Shown: positions 19,527 to 27,732 of the stretch, piece after piece
How the letters are laid out: the number at the start of each line of letters is the position of its first letter
How positions within the stretch are numbered: position 1 is the stretch's first letter
From: DASTBU01 sp035711845
GTDB lineage: Bacteria; Acidobacteriota; Vicinamibacteria; Vicinamibacterales; 2-12-FULL-66-21
Length of the DNA: 48,666 bases
Reading direction: 5' to 3'
NCBI GenBank assembly: GCA_035711845.1
Contig: DASTBU010000171.1
Coordinates: 1-48,666, forward strand
The notes under the pieces: model-generated
The model's database searches: none
Seen by the model: only the letters and a program-made list of their open reading frames with translations
What the model was told of the DNA's origin: nothing
Position numbers and translations under genes: made by a program

Positions 19527-20948
19527 CTACTTCACCCGCTGCGCGGGCAGTTCGCTGCCGTCCATCCGCAGGGTCAACCCCGTGACCTGCCCCGCGGCAT
19601 CCTTGACGAAGGTGATTTGCGCGCTCACGTCCCGGGAGAAGAACGTCGTGTCCGATTCCGCAGCCAGCGCCAGCTTCATCTGGCCGCCGATGTCTGCGAC
19701 CATGCTCCCGCTCTCGTACGTGACGACAACCTCGACCGGCGGTGCCGCAATCTTGTAGGTCCCGACGTACTGTTCCAGCACGCCCGGCTCGACCGTGATC
19801 GACCTGCGCTCCCGGGGCAGCGCGTACGGTGCGCCGAACACGATGGCTGCCAGATCGTTCGCCATTCGGCTGGCGGACGCGCCCTCGACGTTGCTCAGCA
19901 CGATCACGGTGAGGCGATCGGCGGGAAAGCGGGCGATGTGCGTCGCGAACCCGTAGATGCCGCCGCCGTGAGCGATCACCTGACGATCGAATCTCGTGCC
20001 GATGATCCAGCCGTAGCCATATCCGTCCTTCTCCGGCGTGAAGATCTCATCGAGCGACTTCTGTGACACGAGCGTGTTGGTGTACAGCGCCCGATCCCAT
20101 CGCAGCAGATCTTCGGTCGTCGAGTACAGCCCGCCCGCGGCGTAGGGAACGGTCATGTCCATGTACGCGGCGTTGACCGTCTCGCCAGCCTTCCGCGCGT
20201 AGCCTGCCGCGCGGTTCCTGATGATGCGGGAGCTGTTGTCGTACCCGGTCTGATGCATGGCGAGCGGGGTGAAAATGCTCTTGTCGAGGAAGTCGGCGTA
20301 CGGCAGGCCGGACGCGCGCTCGATGATCAATCCGAGCAGGTAATAGCCCGAGTTGCTGTAGGCGAACTTCTCGCCGGGCTCGAACTCCAGCGGCTTGTCT
20401 TTCAGCCTGCCGACCATCTCGGCTGCCGACGTCGGCAGGACGGTCGCTCTGGGGAAGTCGGGGAACCCCGTGTAGCTCGGAATCCCAGACGTGTGCGTCA
20501 ACAGGTGGCGGATCGTGATCGGCTGCCACGCCGCCGGGCACTCGGTCAGGTACTTGCAGATGGGATCGCTCACGCGCAGCTTGCCGCGCTCCTGCAGGAT
20601 CACGATCGCCATCGCCGTGAACTGCTTGGTGATGGAACCCAGGCGAAACACGGTCTGCGGCGTGTTCGGCACGGCCAACTCGATGTTGGCCATGCCGTAC
20701 CCCTTGCTGACGACCGGCTGACCGTTCTTCGCCACGAGGATCGAGCCGCTGAAGCCGTTCACGCGCACGGCGGCGTTGATGTACTCCTCGACCTTCGTGC
20801 GGATCTCGGGCGTCGTGGGCGCGGCGCTCTGCGCCGACGGGGAAGACGCGAGAAGCGCGCAGATCGCCACGAGCGCAGCCGCCCGCTCGAGGGCAGGAGA
20901 TCCCTTCAGTACTGACACGGTCCCGACAGCCGCGTGCCGCATGCTCAT
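19527..20948 (-). CDS. Secreted serine hydrolase, beta-lactamase class C/penicillin-binding fold
   Basis: This 473-residue protein has an N-terminal signal peptide (hydrophobic stretch ALVAICALLASSPSAQS, ending near residue 41). The three class C motifs are present: SITK (Ser105, Lys108), YSN (Tyr197, Asn199) and HGGG at 327. A C-terminal beta-rich DUF3471-like domain follows (about 385-473). Members of this family are D-aminopeptidases, D-Ala carboxypeptidases, esterases or beta-lactamases; sequence alone does not choose among them. It is the first gene of the apparent minus-strand operon with the racemase-family and tricorn genes, which favours a peptidase role. Confidence 0.87.
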   Translation of the reverse strand: MSMRHAAVGTVSVLKGSPALERAAALVAICALLASSPSAQSAAPTTPEIRTKVEEYINAAVRVNGFSGSILVAKNGQPVVSKGYGMANIELAVPNTPQTVFRLGSITKQFTAMAIVILQERGKLRVSDPICKYLTECPAAWQPITIRHLLTHTSGIPSYTGFPDFPRATVLPTSAAEMVGRLKDKPLEFEPGEKFAYSNSGYYLLGLIIERASGLPYADFLDKSIFTPLAMHQTGYDNSSRIIRNRAAGYARKAGETVNAAYMDMTVPYAAGGLYSTTEDLLRWDRALYTNTLVSQKSLDEIFTPEKDGYGYGWIIGTRFDRQVIAHGGGIYGFATHIARFPADRLTVIVLSNVEGASASRMANDLAAIVFGAPYALPRERRSITVEPGVLEQYVGTYKIAAPPVEVVVTYESGSMVADIGGQMKLALAAESDTTFFSRDVSAQITFVKDAAGQVTGLTLRMDGSELPAQRVK

Positions 20949-21025
20949 CGTCCTGTCTCACCGGGCGTCTCGACGACGCGAGTGTCGTCTCCGGAGGTTG
21001 GCTAGCCGTGCTTGCATGGCGTGAA

Positions 21026-21054
21026 TGTGTACGAATGTCACGTTTGCCGTGCAA
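21026..21054 (-). promoter_or_regulatory. Candidate promoter of the serine hydrolase-racemase-tricorn operon
   Basis: On the minus strand TTGCAC (plus 21049-21054) and TACACA (plus 21026-21031) are 17 bases apart, about 80 bases before the ATG at 20948. The -35 box is good; the -10 box matches only weakly. The region between this gene and the TonB receptor stop has no ORF of its own. Confidence 0.3.
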
Positions 21055-21079
21055 CCACGGCTTAGCGCGTCGCTCACCG

Positions 21080-21106
21080 GGCGGCGCGCGCTCGCGCCGC
21101 GCCGCC
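21080..21106 (-). terminator. GC-rich hairpin after the TonB receptor gene, no T-run
   Basis: A perfect 9-bp stem (plus 21080-21088 with 21098-21106, arms GGCGGCGCG and CGCGCCGCC) with a 9-base loop lies about 45 bases past the TonB receptor stop. No T-run follows on either strand, so it may be a Rho-dependent or RNA-stabilising structure rather than a classical terminator. Confidence 0.3.
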
Positions 21107-21150
21107 TGCGTTGCCTCGTGGTCCAGGTCCGCTCGACGGCGAACGAGCCG

Positions 21151-24100
21151 TCAGAACTCGATTCGGAATCCGATCTGTCCCTCCCGGCCGGGCAGGACCT
21201 GTATCGCCTTGCCGAAGGGCTGGAGGGCGACGCCCTCCTGTTCACCGACCGCGGCCGGGTTCTGGCGGTTCAGCAGGTTGAAGAACTCGAGGAGCACGTC
21301 CGCTTTGACGCGACTGCCGATCTGAAACCGCTTGGTGAACCGCATGTCGAGATTGACGAAGGGTGGAGCGGTGAACGCGTTGCGGCCCGCATCGACGTCG
21401 ATCCCATTCACCGATCCATCGCCGTCCGGGTCGACCAGCACGCCGGTTTCAGGACTGCGGCTGAAATGGAACCCGCTTTGTGCCCGGAAGATTCCGCTGA
21501 CATGAATCTGGTACGGCAGCTCGACCAGCCCGTTGATCTGGAGTACATGGTCGATCGCCAGATCGGACGGGCCCTTGTCGCGGTCGGGGCCGTTCAGGAA
21601 CGTGCCGGCCTGCTGGACGAGCGTGCCGTTGGCGCGGGTGAACGGACCGTCCACGTTCGAGCTCCCGGTGTCGGGATCGGTGACGGGCGGCACCGTGCCG
21701 ATGAAGCTGTCCGAAGCGGTCGACTCGATGCCGAGCGAATTGTCCGTCGCATCGGCGTACGTGTAGCTCGCGCCGAGCGCAAAGCGGCGGCTGAAGCGCT
21801 TGCGGAACTCGAGGACCAGCGCATCGTAGGTGCCTTCGAAGAACGGCCCGAACGTCCGGATCGGACCTTCCGTGAACGGCGGCAGGAACTGTCGACCGAG
21901 CACGCGGGATTCGAAGGCGATATTCGAGTTCCTGAGACCCAGGAGATCGCGGATGTCGCGGTGGAAATAGTCGACCGAGATGGCCAGATCCTGCGTCAGC
22001 TCGTGCTGCACGCCGACGTTGAAGCCGAGCGTATGCGGCGTGTCGAAGCTGTCGTCGATCGCGGTGGGGCGAAGTTGCGGCGGAATGATGACATTGGTCA
22101 GCAAGCCGGTCGGACCGAAGACGAAGTATCCCGCCGGCTGGCCGACGGCGGCGCTCGCCTGATCCGCGTACTGCTGCGCCGTCAGCCCCGTCAGGGTCTG
22201 GACGTTGTCGACCGTGATCGCCGTGTCGGCCGGTATCGGCGAGCGGCCGGCGGCCACCACGCGGTTAAGCCGATCCACGCCGATGAACGGCAGGGGCGGT
22301 GCGACCGGACAGGGTATGCCGGCGGCGGCGATCTGGGCGTCGGTCAGGTTGCCGAGCAGGTTGTTGGAGAAGCAGCCGCCCGGGAGACCGAGCAACAACG
22401 CAATGCTGGAGACGAACGACGGCGAGCCGTACAAACCGCGCGGAAAGACCAGGTACTGGACGATTCGCTGATCGGTGCCGCCGAAACCCGGCACGTTGCG
22501 CGCCAGCCCGAGGCGGAACTGATCGTAGTAGACGCCGAAACTCCCGCGCACGACGGTCTCCGGCCTGATTGACCACGCGGCGCCGACCCGCGGCGAGAGG
22601 TTGTCGGTGTCCTCGAACTCCGAATCGTAGTCCCAGCGCAATCCGAGACTGACGGTCAGATCGTCGCGCAGCTGCCAGTCGTCCTGGACGAAGAGGGCAG
22701 TGTAGTTGTTGCGCATGTGAATCTCATCGTCTCGAGGCGTGAGCCCTCCGGCGGCGGCGAGCAGGTACACGCCGGCGGTGGCCGCGCCGAACCGCGCGAA
22801 GTCGTCGGTCGTCGCAAACAGCTGATTCTGGAGCAGCCGCGGGTCGATGCCGTCGACCACGGTCCGCAGGAAGTTCAGGCCGAGCTTCACGTCATGGCCG
22901 CCGAAGAGCCTGTTGATGCTGGCATTGACCGCCGTGTACTGCTGATCGAGATGGGACGGGGTATTGATGTTGCCGAAGGACACGGTCGGGAGATTGCCGA
23001 AGATGAGGCAGGTGGCGGGCGTGCACGCCGAGTCGTAGGGATTGAAGAGCGTCGCCCCGGTCAACGTCGTCTGTGAGGGCGTCGTCGCACTGTCCTCGCT
23101 GCGGAACGCGGCGCGCAGCGTCAGGACGTAGGGGTTGGTCTGATCGCCCAGCAGCGCCGTGTCCCCGAACGCCAGCAGCAGCCGGTCGGTGTCGGTGTCG
23201 TTTCGCGCCGACGGCAGGCTGGACGCCGCCGACAGCGGTAGGAAGTTGCGGAGGCGATTGTCGGTGTAGTTCACCTGCTGGGTGAGTCGATGCTCACCGA
23301 CCAGCTCATCGACCTTGCCGAACACCCGCGTCTCGGAGAGCCGCGTCGGCACGTCGAACGGCGCTTCCTGGTCGCGCAGGAGTTGGTTGACGACCTCGCT
23401 GCCGGTATCCGGATAGTCGAAATCGAGTTGGCGTCGCTCGCTGACGTGCTCGGCTGACCCGAAGAAAAAGATGCGATCCCTGACAATCGGGCCCCCGCCC
23501 GCGGCGCTGGAATCGTAGCGGCGGAGGGGCAGGTCCGTTTCCTTCTCGTCCAACGAGTTCGACGAATCGAGCGCATCGTCGCGGAAGAACAGGGAGCCGA
23601 CTCCCTGGAAATCGTTGCCGCCGCTCTTGGTGATGACGTTGACGACCGCTCCCGACGCCTGGCCGAACTCGGCCTTGTAGCCGTTGGTCAGGACCTGGAA
23701 CTCCGCGATGGTTTCCTGATTGAACTGCTGGCTGGGCCCGCCGTTGACGGTGTCCTTGTTCGAGACCCCGTCGATCAGGAAGTTGTTGTTGCCGCTGCGC
23801 TCCCCCAGCACCGGGTTGGACCGGTCGCTGTTTGGATCCACCTGGCGGTTGATCGCGACGCCGGGCACGAGCTGGAGGAGGTCCAGATAGTTCCGGCCGT
23901 TGACGGGCAGCTCCGTGATCTGGCGGGGCGTGATTGTCGCGCCGGTCGCGGTGGTCCTGGCCTCCACCATCGGGGTGCTGACCTCGATGGCCTCCTCAAC
24001 GCCCTCGACCTGCATCGTCACGTCGAGCACGACCACCCGGTTGAGCGTCAGTTCCAGGGCGATGGTGCGCGTGGCGAAGCCTGCCGCCGAAATCGTCACG

Positions 24101-24330
24101 GTGTAGTCGCCGGCGGGCAGGGCCGTGACGCGGTAGAGCCCGCTGGCGTCGCTCGTGGCGCTGCGCTCGGACACGAGCGTGATGCCGCTCACCCTGACTT
24201 GCGCGCCGGCCAACACGGCGCCGGTGCCATCCGTCACCGTGCCTTCGATGGTGGAGGTCGTCTGCGCGGCGGCTGTCGAGGCCGTCAGGAGCAACAGGAG
24301 GAGGAGCGCGGGTCGGTCAATCCTTGACAT
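21151..24330 (-). CDS. TonB-dependent outer-membrane receptor with carboxypeptidase-regulatory N-domain
   Basis: This 1059-residue receptor has a signal peptide (about 1-21, LLLLLLTASTAAAQ). A CarboxypepD_reg domain follows (about 24-105, STIEGTVTDGTGAVLAGAQV), then a plug (about 120-235, with NNNFLIDGVSNKD and QVLTNGYKAEFGQASGAVVN) and a beta-barrel to the end. The last residue is Phe (QIGFRIEF), as expected for BAM-dependent barrels. The ATG at 24330 is preceded by AAGAAGG at 8-base spacing; the longer open frame to 24471 is rejected. These Oar-like receptors are abundant in acidobacteria and import or bind oligosaccharides, peptides or siderophores. Divergent position to an RpiR regulator and nearby peptide hydrolases suggest a peptide or amino-sugar ligand. 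Confidence 0.92.
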   Translation of the reverse strand: MSRIDRPALLLLLLLTASTAAAQTTSTIEGTVTDGTGAVLAGAQVRVSGITLVSERSATSDASGLYRVTALPAGDYTVTISAAGFATRTIALELTLNRVVVLDVTMQVEGVEEAIEVSTPMVEARTTATGATITPRQITELPVNGRNYLDLLQLVPGVAINRQVDPNSDRSNPVLGERSGNNNFLIDGVSNKDTVNGGPSQQFNQETIAEFQVLTNGYKAEFGQASGAVVNVITKSGGNDFQGVGSLFFRDDALDSSNSLDEKETDLPLRRYDSSAAGGGPIVRDRIFFFGSAEHVSERRQLDFDYPDTGSEVVNQLLRDQEAPFDVPTRLSETRVFGKVDELVGEHRLTQQVNYTDNRLRNFLPLSAASSLPSARNDTDTDRLLLAFGDTALLGDQTNPYVLTLRAAFRSEDSATTPSQTTLTGATLFNPYDSACTPATCLIFGNLPTVSFGNINTPSHLDQQYTAVNASINRLFGGHDVKLGLNFLRTVVDGIDPRLLQNQLFATTDDFARFGAATAGVYLLAAAGGLTPRDDEIHMRNNYTALFVQDDWQLRDDLTVSLGLRWDYDSEFEDTDNLSPRVGAAWSIRPETVVRGSFGVYYDQFRLGLARNVPGFGGTDQRIVQYLVFPRGLYGSPSFVSSIALLLGLPGGCFSNNLLGNLTDAQIAAAGIPCPVAPPLPFIGVDRLNRVVAAGRSPIPADTAITVDNVQTLTGLTAQQYADQASAAVGQPAGYFVFGPTGLLTNVIIPPQLRPTAIDDSFDTPHTLGFNVGVQHELTQDLAISVDYFHRDIRDLLGLRNSNIAFESRVLGRQFLPPFTEGPIRTFGPFFEGTYDALVLEFRKRFSRRFALGASYTYADATDNSLGIESTASDSFIGTVPPVTDPDTGSSNVDGPFTRANGTLVQQAGTFLNGPDRDKGPSDLAIDHVLQINGLVELPYQIHVSGIFRAQSGFHFSRSPETGVLVDPDGDGSVNGIDVDAGRNAFTAPPFVNLDMRFTKRFQIGSRVKADVLLEFFNLLNRQNPAAVGEQEGVALQPFGKAIQVLPGREGQIGFRIEF

Positions 24331-24492
24331 GGCTCTTACCTTCTTGTGACCAACGTTCGGGCGGCGCGACGCATCGCGCGCCGCCGCTGTCGCGTGGATG
24401 GACCCCGTCGAATGGTGGCGTTGATGCGTCGGTCGGGCCGGCAGCGCCGCGCGCGAGCGCGACTGTTCCACGCATGGCTGTGTAACACCACC

Positions 24493-24510
24493 TGTTGCGC
24501 GGTGTCAACA
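24493..24510. promoter_or_regulatory. Inverted repeat overlapping a TTGACA box in the TonB/RpiR divergent region
   Basis: TGTTG at 24493-24497 and CAACA at 24506-24510 form an inverted repeat with an 8-base spacer. A perfect minus-strand TTGACA (plus 24503-24508) lies in its right arm and reads toward the TonB receptor gene; the matching -10 is poor. On the plus strand an extended -10 (TGCTACTGT, ending 24550) lies just before the RpiR start. The repeat is a plausible operator for the divergent RpiR regulator. Confidence 0.35.
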
Positions 24511-24563
24511 CAATTTCAACAAGCGTTGCACGCCGGGGATGTGCTACTGTGTGCCCGCCGACC

Positions 24564-25538
24564 ATGCGCACGCGGATCGCGGCACCCGGGAATGGGAACA
24601 AGGCGAGGGCTGCCATCACGCCGCTCGAAGGTCGCTTCGTCCACGCGCACCTGAGCCCCAATCGTCGGGCATTGATCAAGGCGATTCTCGACAATCACGA
24701 AGAGGCGTACTTTCTGTCCTCGCGCGAGCTGGCGAAGCGATACAAGGTGGACGCCGCCACGGTCGTTCGCGCCATCCAGGACCTCGGCTACAAGCGTTAC
24801 GCGGACTTTGCGGCGGACCTCCGCGAGCATTTCGTCCGGCAGATCACGCCGTACACGGTTCTCAAGGCGGCGACACGGAAGCGGCGGAGCGTCACCGATC
24901 ACGTCGACGGCGGGCTGGAGCGGGACACCGAGAACCTGCGGGTCCTCAAATCGACCCTTCAGACGGAGCGCGTCGTGGAGCTGGCGCGGCGGATACACCG
25001 CTCGCGGCGGATTCTGGTCGTCGGCGTCGATCTCGCGGCGTCGCTGGCGTGGTTTCTCGCGTACGGATTGACGCCGCTCGGATTCGCCGCCGAGGCGCCA
25101 GTCGGCAGCGCCGGGAACCTCCAGCACAGGATTGATGTCCTGACCGGTGAGGATCTGGTGATCGCCATCAGCTTCGGCCGCTGCCTCAGGGAAACGGTGG
25201 AGTCGGTGCTGAGAGCGCGCGAACGCGGGGTCCCGCGCTTCGGCATCACCGACGGCAACTCCACGCCGCTCGCGAAGTATTGCGATGGCCATCTGATCGC
25301 ACCCATCAGCAGCCCGTCGTACACAGGCTCGTACGTTGCGCCGATGGCCCTCATCAACGCGATCATCCTCGCCTGCGCGCACCTCCGGCCCAGGCGCGCG
25401 CTCGCCATGCTGAGCCGCACCGAGGCGGAGTACCGATCGGGCGAGCGCTGGTACCAGGAACGTCTGCGTCCCTCGAACGGACCACGGGCGAGACGACGCG
25501 TTCCGGCAACCGGTGCTGCTCCTGAATCGACGAGATGA
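24564..25538 (+). CDS. MurR/RpiR-family transcriptional regulator (HTH plus SIS domain)
   Basis: This 324-residue regulator has an N-terminal RpiR-type helix-turn-helix domain (about 28-100, with FLSSRELAKRYKVDAATVVR and LGYKRYADFAADLREH). A SIS sugar-phosphate-binding domain follows (about 145-280, RILVVGVDLAASLAWF; EDLVIAISFGRCLRETVE; GITDGNSTPLAKYCDGHL). The SIS domain of this family senses phosphosugars such as MurNAc-6-P or other small ligands. ATG at 24564 is chosen; upstream frame to 24495 crosses the regulatory region. It is divergent from the TonB receptor and is followed by a serine hydrolase and an M19-like dipeptidase, which it may control. Confidence 0.88.
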   Translation: MRTRIAAPGNGNKARAAITPLEGRFVHAHLSPNRRALIKAILDNHEEAYFLSSRELAKRYKVDAATVVRAIQDLGYKRYADFAADLREHFVRQITPYTVLKAATRKRRSVTDHVDGGLERDTENLRVLKSTLQTERVVELARRIHRSRRILVVGVDLAASLAWFLAYGLTPLGFAAEAPVGSAGNLQHRIDVLTGEDLVIAISFGRCLRETVESVLRARERGVPRFGITDGNSTPLAKYCDGHLIAPISSPSYTGSYVAPMALINAIILACAHLRPRRALAMLSRTEAEYRSGERWYQERLRPSNGPRARRRVPATGAAPESTR

Positions 25539-25566
25539 CCGTGGAACCGACAGCCGAGGAGGCACG

Positions 25567-27726
25567 ATGCCCCAAGCCATGAAACTTGCGACGAGCCCGC
25601 GGACGGCCGCGCTGACCGCGGTCCGCCTCGCTATCCTGCTGGCGTGCTGGGCCGCGGCGAGCGTCGTTGCAGCGCAGGACGCGTCGCCCGCCGGACGGTG
25701 GGAAGGATCGGTGAGCGTACCGGGCAGCGAGCTGAAGATCGCCGTGACGCTGCGCCAGGCGGGCGGAGCCGCCTGGAACGGGACCATCGACATTCCCGCA
25801 CAAGGCGCGCGGAACATGCCGTTGGGAGACGTGACGGTCGACGGCTCGCGCGTGTCCTTCGCGCTGCCGGCGGTCCCGGGCGCGCCCACCTTCACGGGAA
25901 CGGTCTCGTCCGATGCCTCGTCCATCACCGGCACCTTCACGCAGGCCGGACAGTCGTTTCCGTTCAAGCTCGAGCGCCGCGCCGATCCCGACGCGCTCGC
26001 GCAGTCCGCGTTCGAAGGTTTCGACGACTTCGTCCGCGGGGCCATGAAGAGCTGGGGCGTTCCCGGTCTCGCGATTGCCGTGGTCAAGGACGGACAGGTC
26101 GTGCTGGCGAAAGGATACGGAGTTCGCAACATCGAGAAGAGCCTGGCCGTCACGCCTGACACGATTTTCGCGATTGGCTCGTCGACCAAGGCGTTCACCA
26201 CGATGGCGATGGGAATGCTGGTCGAGGAAGGCAAGCTCGCCTGGGACGAGCCCGTCACGACGTACCTGCCGCGGTTCAGGCTGAAGGACGAAGTCGCCGG
26301 GAAGCGCATGACGCCGCGGGATCTCGTCACTCATCGCTCTGGATTGCCCCGGCACGATCTGGTCTGGTACAACGCGAAGCTCTCGAGACAGGATCTCGTG
26401 GACCGGCTGCCGTACCTCGAGCCGAACGAGGATTTCCGCGAGAAGTTCCAGTATCAGAACCTCATGTTCCTGACCGCGGGCCATCTGACCGCGACGGTCG
26501 CCGGCGTGTCCTGGGAGGAGGTGCTCCGCACGCGCATCCTCGACCCCATCGGCATGACGCACAGCAACTTCGCCGTCACCGAATCGCAGAAGTCGCAGGA
26601 TTTCGCGGCGCCCTACACGCTCAAGGACAAGACGGCGATCGACGTTCCGTTCCGCGTCATCGATACGATGGGTCCCGCCGGCTCGATCAATGCCAGCGTC
26701 AACGACATGGCCAGGTGGGTGCAGCTCAATCTGAGCGGAACGGTCGAGGGCAAACGGATCGTGGCGGCGCGGCAGCTGGCGGAGCTGCACCGGCCGCAGA
26801 TGGTCATCCAGGCGTTCCCGGGACTCTTCGAGGACCCCGAGATCCAGCAACCGTCGTACGGGCTGGGGTGGTTCATCGAGTCCTATCGCGGCAGGAAGCG
26901 AGTCCATCACGGCGGCAACATCGATGGCTTCTCGGCCATGGTGGCGCTCATGCCGGACGACGGTCTGGGCGTCGTCGTACTCTCCAACCTGAACGGCACG
27001 CCGCTGCCGACCATCGTGGCGCGCCATGCGACGGATCGGATGCTGCGGCTCGAGCCGATCGACTGGAACGGACGCGCGCTGAAGCGGCGCGAGGTGGGCG
27101 AGAAGGCGAACGAGGCCGCCAAGAAAAGCGCCGGAGAGGAGCGGAAGAGCGGCACGAAGCCCGCGCATCCCCTCGACGAGTACGCCGGCGAGTACGAGCA
27201 TCCGGCCTACGGCGTCGTCGCGGTCAGGCAGGAGGGTGCGGCGCTGACGGCGCAGTTCCACGACATCCCGATGCGGCTGAATCACTGGCACTACGAGACC
27301 TTCAGGGGAGATGTCGAGGACAAGTCGCTGTCCGAGGTCAAACTGTTCTTCCAGTTCTTCACCGACGGCCAGGGCGAGGTCGACCGGCTGACCGTGCCGT
27401 TCGAGCCGGCGGTCGAGCCGATTTCATTCAGAAAGCGGCCGCCGGCGCGGCTGACCGATGCAGCGTTCCTCGGGCAGCTCGCCGGCGACTATGCCATGGT
27501 GGACAATCCCGCGTTCAAGATGTCCGTGACTCTGACCGGATCGGCTCTGAGCCTCACGCTTCCAGGGCAGGCGCCGATTGAGCTCGAGCCCGCCCACGGG
27601 TCAAGCTTCAGACTCAAGGGGCTGAGCGGGTTCGCCGCGAGATTCGTCCTGGAGGCGGGAAACCCGACGACGCTCAAGGTGATTCAGCCGAACGGCGTCT
27701 TCACGCTGGCGAAAGTATCGCGCTGA
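25567..27726 (+). CDS. Secreted serine hydrolase, beta-lactamase fold, with extra N- and C-terminal domains
   Basis: This protein has 719 residues from ATG 25567; the next ATG, four codons on, is also possible. GAGGAGG lies four bases upstream. A signal peptide (ILLACWAAASVVAAQD) precedes a 95-residue beta-rich domain (about 38-135) of the type found before many acidobacterial beta-lactamase-fold hydrolases. The catalytic motifs are SSTK (Ser205, Lys208), YQN (Tyr296, Asn298) and HHGG with His448. A DUF3471-like domain fills about 520-719. It starts 28 bases after the RpiR stop and ends 6 bases before the dipeptidase, so the three genes form an operon. Likely D-amino-acid-specific peptidase or esterase; substrate unproven. 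Confidence 0.87.
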   Translation: MPQAMKLATSPRTAALTAVRLAILLACWAAASVVAAQDASPAGRWEGSVSVPGSELKIAVTLRQAGGAAWNGTIDIPAQGARNMPLGDVTVDGSRVSFALPAVPGAPTFTGTVSSDASSITGTFTQAGQSFPFKLERRADPDALAQSAFEGFDDFVRGAMKSWGVPGLAIAVVKDGQVVLAKGYGVRNIEKSLAVTPDTIFAIGSSTKAFTTMAMGMLVEEGKLAWDEPVTTYLPRFRLKDEVAGKRMTPRDLVTHRSGLPRHDLVWYNAKLSRQDLVDRLPYLEPNEDFREKFQYQNLMFLTAGHLTATVAGVSWEEVLRTRILDPIGMTHSNFAVTESQKSQDFAAPYTLKDKTAIDVPFRVIDTMGPAGSINASVNDMARWVQLNLSGTVEGKRIVAARQLAELHRPQMVIQAFPGLFEDPEIQQPSYGLGWFIESYRGRKRVHHGGNIDGFSAMVALMPDDGLGVVVLSNLNGTPLPTIVARHATDRMLRLEPIDWNGRALKRREVGEKANEAAKKSAGEERKSGTKPAHPLDEYAGEYEHPAYGVVAVRQEGAALTAQFHDIPMRLNHWHYETFRGDVEDKSLSEVKLFFQFFTDGQGEVDRLTVPFEPAVEPISFRKRPPARLTDAAFLGQLAGDYAMVDNPAFKMSVTLTGSALSLTLPGQAPIELEPAHGSSFRLKGLSGFAARFVLEAGNPTTLKVIQPNGVFTLAKVSR

Positions 27727-27732
27727 GGCACC

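Noticed and set aside
25363..27291. 642-codon open frame on the minus strand
   Set aside because: It is antisense to the serine hydrolase gene, which has signal peptide, SxxK, YxN and HGG motifs. The antisense frame is rich in Arg, His and Gln, as expected for a GC-rich shadow.
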